A stretch of DNA of 64,000 nt, taken from positions 1-64,000 of the forward strand of contig NZ_FNCY01000002.1 of NCBI RefSeq assembly GCF_900099695.1, read 5' to 3'. The notes under the pieces were generated by a model that was given only the letters and a program-made list of their open reading frames with translations, did no database searches and was not told the origin of the DNA. The position numbers and the translations under genes were made by a program. Origin of the DNA: Propionivibrio dicarboxylicus. Lineage in GTDB: Bacteria; Pseudomonadota; Gammaproteobacteria; Burkholderiales; Rhodocyclaceae. Positions 55,264 through 64,000 of the stretch are shown here, piece by piece (within the stretch, counting starts at the first letter, position 1; every line of letters begins with the position of its first letter).

Positions 55264-55785
55264 ATCGCACTGCAAAAGACGCAACGCATCAACGAGGAAA
55301 TCAACGCACCCGAGGTCCGTCTAGTCGGCGTCGAGGGTGAAGCGCTCGGAATCGTGAGCGTCCGGCAAGCGCTGTATCTGGCGGAAGAAGCTGGCGTTGA
55401 TCTGGTGGAAATTGCCCCGATGGCGCAACCGCCAGTTTGCCGAATCATGGATTTCGGCAAATTCAAATATCAGGAGCAAAAGCGCCAGCACGAGCAGAAG
55501 CTCAAGCAAAAACAGATACAGGTCAAGGAAGTCAAACTTCGGCCGGGCACGGACGAAAACGACTACCAGATCAAGCTGCGCAATATGACGCGTTTCTTGC
55601 AGGACGAAGACAAGGTAAAAGTGACGCTGCGTTTCCGCGGTCGCGAAATGGCGCACCAAGAAATCGGCATGCGGCAGATTGAACGCATCAAGATCGATTT
55701 GCAGGACTATGCGACGGTCGAGCAGATGCCCAAGATGGAAGGCCGCCAGATGGTGATGATTCTGGCGCCGACGAAGAAGAAGTAA
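55264..55785 (+). CDS. infC: Translation initiation factor IF-3 (AUC start codon)
   Basis: A 173-residue IF-3. The longest ATG frame begins only at 55354, inside the conserved N-domain (after [15 protein letters not shown]). Reading back in frame gives [20 protein letters not shown], the normal IF-3 start, beginning at ATC 55264. AAGGAG lies 7 nt upstream. E. coli infC uses AUU, a rare start that lets IF-3 limit its own synthesis, and AUC should act in the same way. The C-domain has [20 protein letters not shown] and [12 protein letters not shown]. It lies 26 nt after thrS. Confidence 0.93.
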   Translation: MALQKTQRINEEINAPEVRLVGVEGEALGIVSVRQALYLAEEAGVDLVEIAPMAQPPVCRIMDFGKFKYQEQKRQHEQKLKQKQIQVKEVKLRPGTDENDYQIKLRNMTRFLQDEDKVKVTLRFRGREMAHQEIGMRQIERIKIDLQDYATVEQMPKMEGRQMVMILAPTKKK

Positions 55786-55887
55786 GAGTAACGAGCAGTT
55801 TTGTAGTTGTAGTACCCAAGTGGCATCAGGTTAACAAGCATTCCCGCCGGGAAACACCTGCCGCCATGGATAAAAGAGGAGCATTCA

Positions 55888-56085
55888 ATGCCCAAGATGA
55901 AGACCAAGAGTGGCGCCAAAAAGCGCTTCAAGGTCAGTTCCAGCGGCCGCATCAAGCGCGGCCAGGCGTTCAAGCGCCACATCCTGACCAAGAAAACCAC
56001 CAAAGGCAAGCGCCAGTTGCGTGGTATGACCGGAGTGCATGACTCCGATAAGGCCATGGTTCACGCCATGCTGCCCTACGCGTAA
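55888..56085 (+). CDS. rpmI: 50S ribosomal protein L35
   Basis: A 65-residue, very basic protein ([20 protein letters not shown]) with the L35 pattern and an [16 protein letters not shown] middle. GAGGAGC is the ribosome-binding site. It sits between infC (102-bp spacer, which could carry the usual L20-sensitive leader, not resolved by eye) and rplT (12 nt). Confidence 0.97.
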   Translation: MPKMKTKSGAKKRFKVSSSGRIKRGQAFKRHILTKKTTKGKRQLRGMTGVHDSDKAMVHAMLPYA

Positions 56086-56097
56086 GGAGGAAGAAAG

Positions 56098-57571
<1,474 letters not shown>

Positions 57572-57581
57572 TGGAACGCCC

Positions 57582-59957
57582 ATGAAATTCTCAGAATCCT
57601 GGCTTCGCACTTTCGTCAATCCGGCACTGACCGGAACCGAGTTCACGCACCTCCTCACCATGGCCGGCCTTGAGGTCGAGGAAGAGGAAAGCGTCGCCCC
57701 TCAATTTAACAACGTCATTGTTGCGCAGGTGCTCGAAGTCACCAAGCATCCCGATGCCGATCGACTCAACGTTTGCCGCGTGGATATCGGACGCGACACG
57801 CCGGCGCAAATCGTCTGCGGCGCTCCCAATGTCGCCGCCGGACTCAAGGTTCCGTGCGCGCTTCCCGGCGCCAATCTGCCGGGCGATTTCAAGATCAAGA
57901 TCGCCAAGGTGCGCGGCATCGAATCGTCGGGCATGCTCTGCTCGGCGAAGGAACTCGGCATTGCCGAAGACGCCTCCGGACTGCTCGTGCTGCCGTCCGA
58001 TGCGCCTGTCGGTCAGGACATTCGCCGCTATCTCGACCTCGACGATCGTCTGCTGACGCTCAAGCTCACCCCCAATCGCGCCGACTGCCTCTCGCTCACA
58101 GGCATTGCCCGCGAGGTTGCCGCGCTGACCGGCGCGCCGATGACGCTCCCGGTGATTGAGCCCGTAAGCGCCACGATCGACGCGCAACGTACGATTGTTC
58201 TCGATGCACCCGAGGCCTGCCCGCTGTATTGCGGTCGCGTCATCGCCGGCGTCAACGCCAAGTCACCGACGCCCGAATGGATGAAGCGCTGCCTCGAATG
58301 CTCGGGCATCCGCTCGATCTCGGCGCTGGTGGACATCACCAACTACGTGATGCTCGAACTCGGCCAACCGCTGCACGCGTTCGACAACGCCAAGCTCGAG
58401 GGCGCGATTCACGCCCGCATGGCCGCGCCGCAAGAAAAAATCCTGCTGCTCAACGAGCAGACGCTCGAACTTCAGGACGACGTCCTGCTCATCGCCGACG
58501 ACAAGCGTCCGCTCGCCATGGCCGGCATCATGGGCGGCGAAGACAGCGGCATCACGCTCGACACCACTGAAATGTTCCTCGAATCGGCATTCTTCGCCCC
58601 CAAGGCGATTGCCGGCAGAGCGCGGCGCTATGGCTTCGGTTCGGACGCATCGCACCGTTTCGAACGCGGCGTCGATTTCGGCACCGCGCGCGCGGCGCTC
58701 GAGCGCGCATCGCGGCTAATCGTCGACATCTGTGGCGGCCAGGCCGGCCCCGTCTGCGAGACAACAGCCACGTTGCCGGCACGTGCGCCAGTACGGCTAC
58801 GTCCGTCACGCGTTGCCAAGGTACTGGGCATCGCCTTCTCCGACGACGAGATCGCAGCGCTGTTCACGCGTCTTGGCCTGCCCTTCACGCGGGACAATGC
58901 CGACTTCGTCGTCACGCCGCCGTCCTATCGTTTCGACTTCGAAATCGAAGTCGACCTGATCGAGGAAATCGCCCGATTGCACGGCTATGACAACATCCCC
59001 GCCCCTGCCCCGCAGGCTGCGCTGGCAATGTTGCCGCAGACCGAGGACACCCGACCGCTCTTCCGCGTGCGCCAGATCCTGGCCGATCGCGGCTTCCAGG
59101 AGGTCGTCAATTACGCCTTCATCGAAGAGTCGTGGGAAGCCGATTTTGCCGCCAATGCGTCGCCTATCCGCCTCGCCAACCCGATCGCCAGCCAGATGAG
59201 CGTCATGCGCTCGACGCTGATCGGCGGGCTGGTCGCCAACGTGACGACCAACTTGAAGCGCAAGCAGAACCGTATCCGTGTTTTCGAAACCGGCCGCTGT
59301 TTCTATCGTGATGCAAACGGCGGCCCGGTGACGGGTTTCCGCCAACCGCTGAAGCTTGCGGGACTCGCCTACGGAACGGCGCAACCGGAACAATGGGGAA
59401 CACCGTCGCGCAATGTCGACTTCTTCGACATCAAGGGCGAAGTCGAACTGCTTCTCGCGCCGAAGACCGCCCGCTTTGAGAAGGCCACGCATCCGGCCAT
59501 GCACCCGGGCCGTTGCGCACAAATCATCGTCGAAGGCCGCGTCGTTGGCCACATCGGCGAACTGCACCCGCAGTGGCAGCAAAAATACGAGCTGCCGCTC
59601 GCCCCGGTCGTGTTCGAACTTGAACTCGACGTCCTGACGCAGTCGCGTCTGCCGAAATTCAGCGAAGTTTCGAAATTGCCGCCGGTCATCCGCGATTTGG
59701 CGATCGTCGTCGATCAGAAACTCGAATACCGGCAGATCATCGATGGTCTCGAAGGCAAATTGCCAACGCTCATTCAGGACATCCGACTCTTCGACGTTTA
59801 CACCGGAAAAGGTGTTGAACAGGGTAAAAAAAGTCTTGCTTTTCGTATAGTTATGCAAGATACTCAAAGGACTTTGCAAGACGCGGAAATCGATGTCGCC
59901 ATGCAGCAGCTGATCACCAGCCTGCAAAATAATTTTGCGGCACAGCTTCGCGTCTGA
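57582..59957 (+). CDS. pheT: Phenylalanyl-tRNA synthetase beta subunit
   Basis: A 791-residue subunit. It starts [14 protein letters not shown]. An OB-fold tRNA-binding domain ([12 protein letters not shown]...QIVCGAPNV) is followed by B3/B4 editing domains, the B5 domain, a synthetase-like core and a C-terminal anticodon-binding (FDX-ACB) domain ([22 protein letters not shown]). The open frame begins earlier, in pheS, but ATG 57582 gives the family start. It forms the alpha2-beta2 enzyme with PheS. Confidence 0.97.
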   Translation: MKFSESWLRTFVNPALTGTEFTHLLTMAGLEVEEEESVAPQFNNVIVAQVLEVTKHPDADRLNVCRVDIGRDTPAQIVCGAPNVAAGLKVPCALPGANLPGDFKIKIAKVRGIESSGMLCSAKELGIAEDASGLLVLPSDAPVGQDIRRYLDLDDRLLTLKLTPNRADCLSLTGIAREVAALTGAPMTLPVIEPVSATIDAQRTIVLDAPEACPLYCGRVIAGVNAKSPTPEWMKRCLECSGIRSISALVDITNYVMLELGQPLHAFDNAKLEGAIHARMAAPQEKILLLNEQTLELQDDVLLIADDKRPLAMAGIMGGEDSGITLDTTEMFLESAFFAPKAIAGRARRYGFGSDASHRFERGVDFGTARAALERASRLIVDICGGQAGPVCETTATLPARAPVRLRPSRVAKVLGIAFSDDEIAALFTRLGLPFTRDNADFVVTPPSYRFDFEIEVDLIEEIARLHGYDNIPAPAPQAALAMLPQTEDTRPLFRVRQILADRGFQEVVNYAFIEESWEADFAANASPIRLANPIASQMSVMRSTLIGGLVANVTTNLKRKQNRIRVFETGRCFYRDANGGPVTGFRQPLKLAGLAYGTAQPEQWGTPSRNVDFFDIKGEVELLLAPKTARFEKATHPAMHPGRCAQIIVEGRVVGHIGELHPQWQQKYELPLAPVVFELELDVLTQSRLPKFSEVSKLPPVIRDLAIVVDQKLEYRQIIDGLEGKLPTLIQDIRLFDVYTGKGVEQGKKSLAFRIVMQDTQRTLQDAEIDVAMQQLITSLQNNFAAQLRV

Positions 59958-59971
59958 CAGGGATAACCAAA

Positions 59972-60277
59972 ATGACGCTCACCAAGGCAGAACTCGCAGA
60001 CTTGTTGTTTGAAAAAGTCGGCCTCAATAAACGTGAGGCCAAAGACATGGTAGAAGCCTTTTTCGAGGAAATCCGTAACGCGCTGGAGCGTGGTGACGGA
60101 GTAAAGCTCTCGGGATTCGGCAACTTCCAACTCCGTGACAAGCCACAGCGCCCTGGGCGCAATCCGAAGACCGGAGAAGAAATTCCGATTACGGCACGCC
60201 GCGTGGTCACCTTCCATGCCAGCCAAAAACTGAAGGGTGAAGTGGAGCAATCCTACGATGGAAGCCAGCAGTCCTAA
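59972..60277 (+). CDS. ihfA: Integration host factor alpha subunit
   Basis: A 101-residue DNA-bending protein: [28 protein letters not shown], then [27 protein letters not shown] with the beta-arm proline, and [14 protein letters not shown]. It pairs with IhfB (not in this window). Its position after pheT and before a MerR gene is the usual proteobacterial order. It overlaps that gene by 20 nt. Confidence 0.96.
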   Translation: MTLTKAELADLLFEKVGLNKREAKDMVEAFFEEIRNALERGDGVKLSGFGNFQLRDKPQRPGRNPKTGEEIPITARRVVTFHASQKLKGEVEQSYDGSQQS

Positions 60278-60620
60278 GGACATTGGCAAGGAACCGCTAC
60301 CTCCGATTCCTGCCAAGCGCTACTTCACCATTGGTGAAGTGAGCGAGCTATGCGGCGTCAAGCCGCATGTTCTGCGCTATTGGGAGCAGGAATTCACCCA
60401 ACTCAAGCCGGTAAAGCGCAGAGGTAATCGTCGCTATTACCAGCACCACGAAGTGCTGCTCGTTCGCCGCATCAGAGAACTTCTCTACAACCAGGGATTT
60501 ACGATCAGCGGCGCACGCAACCGGCTTGATGAAGGCAAGACTCATCAGCAGCCGGAGGTCTTCACACCGGAAAAAATCCGGGCCGAGTTGCTGAGCATTG
60601 CTGAAATGCTCCGAATATAA
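60258..60620 (+). CDS. MerR-family transcription regulator
   Basis: A 120-residue regulator with an N-terminal winged helix: [45 protein letters not shown] (~20-64). No metal-binding cysteine cluster or effector domain follows, so the ligand is unknown. This short MerR protein is widely found right after ihfA. ATG 60258 is inside the ihfA end (20-nt overlap); an upstream ATG at 60237 is less likely. Confidence 0.9.
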   Translation: MEASSPKDIGKEPLPPIPAKRYFTIGEVSELCGVKPHVLRYWEQEFTQLKPVKRRGNRRYYQHHEVLLVRRIRELLYNQGFTISGARNRLDEGKTHQQPEVFTPEKIRAELLSIAEMLRI

Positions 60621-60657
60621 GCCACACACGCCGAAAATCAGTTATAATTGAAGGCTG

Positions 60658-60735
<78 letters not shown>

Positions 60736-60751
60736 ATAGTTTCAAGCACTT

Positions 60752-60777
60752 AGGCCAGTCTTCGGACTGGCCTTTTT
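60752..60777 (+). terminator. Terminator after tRNA-Pro
   Basis: A 9-bp perfect stem closed by a UUCG tetraloop (AGGCCAGTC-TTCG-GACTGGCCT), followed by four T. Confidence 0.9.
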
Positions 60778-61005
60778 GCTTTCTTTGAATTGAGCACCAC
60801 CGGAACGACCCCATCCGTATCGCCAGCACAGCAAAAGAATTTTCATTTCGTAAACCAGTAGATCATTAATGCAATCCACCGGACGGCTTTGCAAATTACG
60901 ATCCATGCCGAGATGAATTGAGTGCACATCGCACGCACGCGATCTATCCTGACAAAACCTGCACCGATACGTCGCCATCATGACTCGATGCACGGCAAGA
61001 ATCGC
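60778..61005. other. Non-coding spacer upstream of the second TTT operon
   Basis: I see no gene, RNA fold or repeat here. The promoter and operator for the next operon begin at 61006. Confidence 0.5.
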
Positions 61006-61057
61006 TTGCCGAAGCAAACTTTCTTGCGCTATTGTAGTGAACATGTAATCGATTACA
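61006..61057 (+). promoter_or_regulatory. Promoter with LacI-family operator
   Basis: A perfect 14-bp palindrome TGTAATCGATTACA (61044-61057) fits the LacI/GalR operator pattern TGnAAnCGnTTnCA. A possible promoter, TTGCCG (61006-61011), 18 nt, TATTGT (61030-61035), would start transcription near 61042, so the operator covers the start point and would repress. The regulator gene is not in the window. Confidence 0.7.
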
Positions 61058-61138
61058 CATTGCTTGTTTCTGTCCCTTGCCCGCATGTCCCCGCGCGGTC
61101 GGTTCGGCACCGCAACTATTGATTGGGAGGACGCAGAA

Positions 61139-61963
61139 GTGCGACTTGCCGTCTGCAATGAGTTGTTTGGACACATGCCGCTGCGCGATGCCGCGGCGAT
61201 GACTGCGCGATGCGGTTTTCATGGGCTGGAACTGGCGCCTTTCACCGTTTTCGGCGATTTCACGGCACCGGCGATCAAACGCGGTATCGCTGAAACGAAA
61301 GCGGCCCTGCAGGCATCCGGGCTGCGCTTCGCCGGCTTCCATTGGTTGCTGGCCAAGCCCGACGGGTTGCACATCACCACCGCCGACAAGGCGCTCCGGC
61401 AGAAATCCTGGGATCATCTGCGCCGCCTGCTTGACGCCGCCGCCGAACTGGGGGGCGGCAACATGATCCTCGGCTCGCCGAAGCAGCGCGGCACGCCGCC
61501 CGGGCAGACACACGCCGAAACGATCGACATCCTGACCGACGAACTCGCGGCGATCGCGCCCTACGCGGCCGAACGGCAGTCGGCGATCCTGCTCGAAGCC
61601 CTCTCGTCGGACCAAACCGATGTCGTCAATCTGATGAGCGAAGTCGACACCATCATCCGTCGCATCAACAACCCCGGCGTCTGCGGCATGTTCGATTTCC
61701 ACAACTGCGCCGACGAGTCTTCATCCTACGAAGCGCTGATCGATCGACACTTCGACATGATCCGCCACGTGCACCTCAATGATTCCAAGGGCAACGCCCC
61801 TGCCTGCGGTGACACGAGCTACCACCCTGCCTTCGCAACCTTGAAGCGGTTTAACTATGCTGCTTGGGTGTCGCTGGAAATTTTCTCGATACCCGAAGAC
61901 CCGTTGAAGATCCTGCAGCAAACAATGGCATATCTGAATGAAGTCGAAACGATGACGAAGTAA
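61139..61963 (+). CDS. Sugar phosphate isomerase/epimerase family protein (AP-endonuclease-2 TIM barrel)
   Basis: A 274-residue TIM-barrel protein. HGLELAPFTVFGDF near the start, FAGFHWLLAKPDGLHI, GGNMILGSPKQRGTPPG, ILLEALSSDQTDVVN and FDFHNCADES carry the metal-binding Glu, His and Asp of the xylose-isomerase-like AP2Ec family; MIRHVHLNDSKGNAPACGD follows. The substrate is unknown, probably a sugar or sugar acid. GGGAGG 8 nt before GTG 61139 fixes the start; the longer frame from 61064 is not used. The operator upstream and the transporter downstream suggest one catabolic unit. Confidence 0.82.
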   Translation: MRLAVCNELFGHMPLRDAAAMTARCGFHGLELAPFTVFGDFTAPAIKRGIAETKAALQASGLRFAGFHWLLAKPDGLHITTADKALRQKSWDHLRRLLDAAAELGGGNMILGSPKQRGTPPGQTHAETIDILTDELAAIAPYAAERQSAILLEALSSDQTDVVNLMSEVDTIIRRINNPGVCGMFDFHNCADESSSYEALIDRHFDMIRHVHLNDSKGNAPACGDTSYHPAFATLKRFNYAAWVSLEIFSIPEDPLKILQQTMAYLNEVETMTK

Positions 61964-62043
61964 TTTCTTGCCCTGTCCGGGGCTGGAGACTGAACCGGCG
62001 CAGTTCGGCCATCTGCAATCTTGATCAAGTGGAGGAGTTCGAC

Positions 62044-63054
62044 ATGAAAGGAAGACAGATTCTGCTGGCATCGGTTGTTGCAATTTCGGCCCTGAGCATC
62101 ATCCCGCTCACCAGCATCGCCCAGGAAAAATGGAAACCGACGAAGACCATCTCGGTCGTCGTACCCTGGCCCGCTGGGGGCGCTTCTGACACCGTCGCCC
62201 GGATGACCGCCGGCGTCATGGAACAGTCGCTCGGACAACGGATGGTCGTCGTCAATACGCCGGGCGGCGCCGGCGCCATCGGCACCAAGGAAGTCTGGGA
62301 CAAGCCGCACGACGGCTACACCCTCACCGCCAATGCCACCGTCAGCGTCGGCAGCTATCCGATCCTCGGCAAGCTCGAACAGACCCACCGCGACTGGATT
62401 TACTACCTGCCGATCTTCACGCCGAACGTCGTCTGCGTCAAAGCCGACTCGCCGATCAAGTCGATCGACGATCTCGTCGCCCTGATGAAGTCGAAGCCCA
62501 ATGCCACCGTTCTGGCATCGGCCGGCGTCGGCAGCTCGGGCTACTTCGCCGCGGAACTCTTCAAGGCCGCGGCCGGCGTCACCTACCGGCACGTTCCCTA
62601 TGCCGGTGGCGTACCTGCGGTGATGGCGGTCGCCTCCGGCGAGGCCGAAGTCGTTATGCAACTGTCGGTCGAAGTCGCAGAACTGCTGCGTAGCGGCAAG
62701 CTGCGCGCGCTGGCGGTGTCGTCGAAGCAGCCGCTGGCCATCGACGGCTACGGCGAGATTCCGTCCTTGCAGAAGTTCATTCCCAACTTCCCGGACTACG
62801 GCTCGTACTTCGGCATCATCGCCCCGGCCGATCTGCCCAAGGACGTCGTCGCCGCCTATGACGATGCCTTCGTCAAGGGCGCGGCGTCGCAAGCGGTGAA
62901 GGACTACGCGAAGACCAAGGGTGCCATGCCGATCGCCATCTACGGCAAGGACGCCAAGGAACTCACGGAACGGCTGGCCAGCAAGGAGGCCTGGATCCTG
63001 TTCGATTCCGGCACGGCCGCCAAGTCGCCGGCCGACTTCAAGATCGCACGCTGA
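62044..63054 (+). CDS. TctC-family (Bug) periplasmic solute-binding protein, second TTT system
   Basis: A 336-residue protein with a signal peptide (ILLASVVAISALSIIPLTSIAQ). KTISVVVPWPAGGASDTVARM is the family start, and GGAGAIGTKEVWDKPHDGYTL and VTYRHVPYAGGVPAVMAVASGE are binding-site segments. GGAGG 8 nt before ATG 62044 sets the start. It is clearly different from the first binding protein at 9.4 kb, so the two systems should take up different acids. Confidence 0.92.
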   Translation: MKGRQILLASVVAISALSIIPLTSIAQEKWKPTKTISVVVPWPAGGASDTVARMTAGVMEQSLGQRMVVVNTPGGAGAIGTKEVWDKPHDGYTLTANATVSVGSYPILGKLEQTHRDWIYYLPIFTPNVVCVKADSPIKSIDDLVALMKSKPNATVLASAGVGSSGYFAAELFKAAAGVTYRHVPYAGGVPAVMAVASGEAEVVMQLSVEVAELLRSGKLRALAVSSKQPLAIDGYGEIPSLQKFIPNFPDYGSYFGIIAPADLPKDVVAAYDDAFVKGAASQAVKDYAKTKGAMPIAIYGKDAKELTERLASKEAWILFDSGTAAKSPADFKIAR

Positions 63055-63060
63055 CCGGGC

Positions 63061-63603
63061 ATGACGGAAGAATCGATCAAGGCGGCAGAGGACCCGGTCC
63101 TCTTGCCGCCGGATGAAACGACGCGGCGGCCACGCCGGGAATTTCTCGGCGCCCTGCTGCTGATGGCCGTCGCCGCCGCTTTCATCTTCCAGGCGCTGAG
63201 AATGCCGTTCAAGGACCCGTCCTGGGAGTGGTACACGGCGCCGAACATCTTCCCGCTTGCGATGGCCGTCTGCCTCGGCCTGTGCGCACTCTTCGTCGCC
63301 GTTCGCGGCGTCCTCGAATGGCGCGCCAATCCCGCCGCCGTCGAACCGCTGAACGTGGTCGACAGCGCCCGCCGCTGGGGAATGGGACGCTTCATCGGCG
63401 GCGTCGCGATGATCGGCGTCCTGATATTCCTCCTCGGCAAGCTCAGTTTCTATGTGCTGGCACCGGGTTCGATCCTCGTCTTCGGCCTCATCTTCCGCAG
63501 CGATCCCTGGCCCAAGGCCATCCGCGCTTCGGTGATCGCGGCGGTTTTCATCGTCGTCTTCCTGTATTTGATCAGCAGGATCTTCGGCATCGTCTTTCCG
63601 TAA
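63061..63603 (+). CDS. TctB-family small permease subunit, second TTT system
   Basis: A 180-residue membrane protein with four hydrophobic segments (from LGALLLMAVAAAFIF) and a longer hydrophilic N-terminal tail (~33 residues) than the first TctB. WYTAPNIFPLAMAVCLGLCA is the family motif. It follows the binding-protein gene by 6 nt and precedes tctA by 10 nt. Confidence 0.85.
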   Translation: MTEESIKAAEDPVLLPPDETTRRPRREFLGALLLMAVAAAFIFQALRMPFKDPSWEWYTAPNIFPLAMAVCLGLCALFVAVRGVLEWRANPAAVEPLNVVDSARRWGMGRFIGGVAMIGVLIFLLGKLSFYVLAPGSILVFGLIFRSDPWPKAIRASVIAAVFIVVFLYLISRIFGIVFP

Positions 63604-63613
63604 TGAGAACAGC

Positions 63614-64000
63614 ATGGATATCCTGAGCATCCTGTCGGGCATGTGGAAACTGCTCCTCGATCCGGTGACGATCGCCTATATCTTCGTTGGCGCCCAGGCC
63701 GGCATCATCTTCGGCATGATGCCGGGCCTGACGACGACGACCGCGCTCAGCCTGCTCACCGGACTCACCTTCTCGCTCGCACCGGACAAGGCCATCGCCG
63801 TGATCCTCGGCGCCTATGTCGGATCGGTAACCGGTGGCAGCCGCTCGGCGATTCTCGTCAACATTCCCGGGACACCGGCGCAAGCTGCCGTCTGCCTCGA
63901 CGGCTATCCCCTGGCGAAACAGGGAAAGGCCGCACAGGCCATCGGAATGTCGGTCACCGCATCGACCATCGGCACCCTGCTCGGCTTCATCTGCCTCGCC
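63614..64000 (+). CDS. TctA-family large permease subunit, second TTT system (partial)
   Basis: The first 129 codons of a TctA protein; the gene runs off the window with the frame still open. Visible are MDILSILSGMWKLLLDP, the hallmark GIIFGMMPGLTTTTALSLLTGL (~30-51) and TGGSRSAILVNIPGTPAQAAVCLDGYPLAKQG, the same blocks as in the first TctA. It completes the second transporter with the two genes before it. Confidence 0.9.
   Translation, partial: MDILSILSGMWKLLLDPVTIAYIFVGAQAGIIFGMMPGLTTTTALSLLTGLTFSLAPDKAIAVILGAYVGSVTGGSRSAILVNIPGTPAQAAVCLDGYPLAKQGKAAQAIGMSVTASTIGTLLGFICLA

Noticed and set aside
55354-55785. infC starting at the first ATG
   Set aside because: It would remove about 30 conserved N-terminal residues; the frame and ribosome-binding site support ATC 55264.

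Overview
This GC-rich 64 kb chromosomal window looks like a betaproteobacterium of the Rhodocyclales type. That placement is an inference from gene order (nadK/recN opposite hrcA-hemH; thrS-infC-rpmI-rplT-pheS-pheT-ihfA-MerR), from protein character, and from paired cytochromes next to fermentative hydrogen genes. Almost all of it is dense, ordinary chromosome. There are three tRNA genes, no rRNA, no CRISPR and no intact insertion sequence.

Layout. 1-4.3 kb: the end of a cytochrome b gene, a small cytochrome c, a YadGH-type ABC-2 exporter, an HDOD protein and a crotonase. 4.4-9.2 kb: recN and nadK on the minus strand opposite hrcA-hemH. 9.4-13.7 kb: a tripartite tricarboxylate transporter (TctC-B-A type) and an EF-hand-like protein of unknown role, sitting between hrcA-hemH and the rest of the heat-shock cluster. 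13.7-17.6 kb: grpE-dnaK-dnaJ, with sigma-32 promoters visible before grpE and before dnaK. 17.7-21 kb: quinone oxidoreductase, FNR-like regulator and cysS. 21.1-26.2 kb: TPR protein, L,D-transpeptidase, two cyclophilins, lpxH and nadC, then a nested palindromic element. 26.4-32.4 kb: an alaA-GNAT-hom-lipoprotein-diguanylate cyclase-thrC series. 32.5-34.8 kb: a Mth938-like protein, an ArnD-like deacetylase, a Bax-inhibitor-1 protein and tRNA-Ser. 34.8-35.5 kb: a decayed phage remnant beside that tRNA. 35.5-42.2 kb: a purine uptake and salvage island (nucleoside-type ABC transporter, 8-oxoguanine deaminase-like enzyme, gpt, BMP-family binding protein).

42.3-52.7 kb is the most distinctive part: a minus-strand operon for an [FeFe]-hydrogenase. 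It encodes a NuoF/GltD-type flavo-iron-sulfur fusion, HydA, HydG, AspA, HydF and HydE, followed by an amidase. Gaps are 0-16 nt from the fusion gene to hydE. All H-cluster motifs and the radical-SAM motifs are intact, so the operon should make a working soluble NAD(P)H- or ferredoxin-linked hydrogenase. [FeFe]-hydrogenases are uncommon in Betaproteobacteria.

53.1-60.7 kb: tRNA-Val, then thrS-infC-rpmI-rplT-pheS-pheT-ihfA-MerR and tRNA-Pro. infC appears to start at an AUC codon. 61.0-64.0 kb: a sugar isomerase/epimerase-like gene and a second TctC-B-A transporter, with a perfect LacI-family operator at their promoter; the last gene runs off the window. Starts were re-chosen by ribosome-binding site and family N-terminus where the longest reading frame was unlikely.
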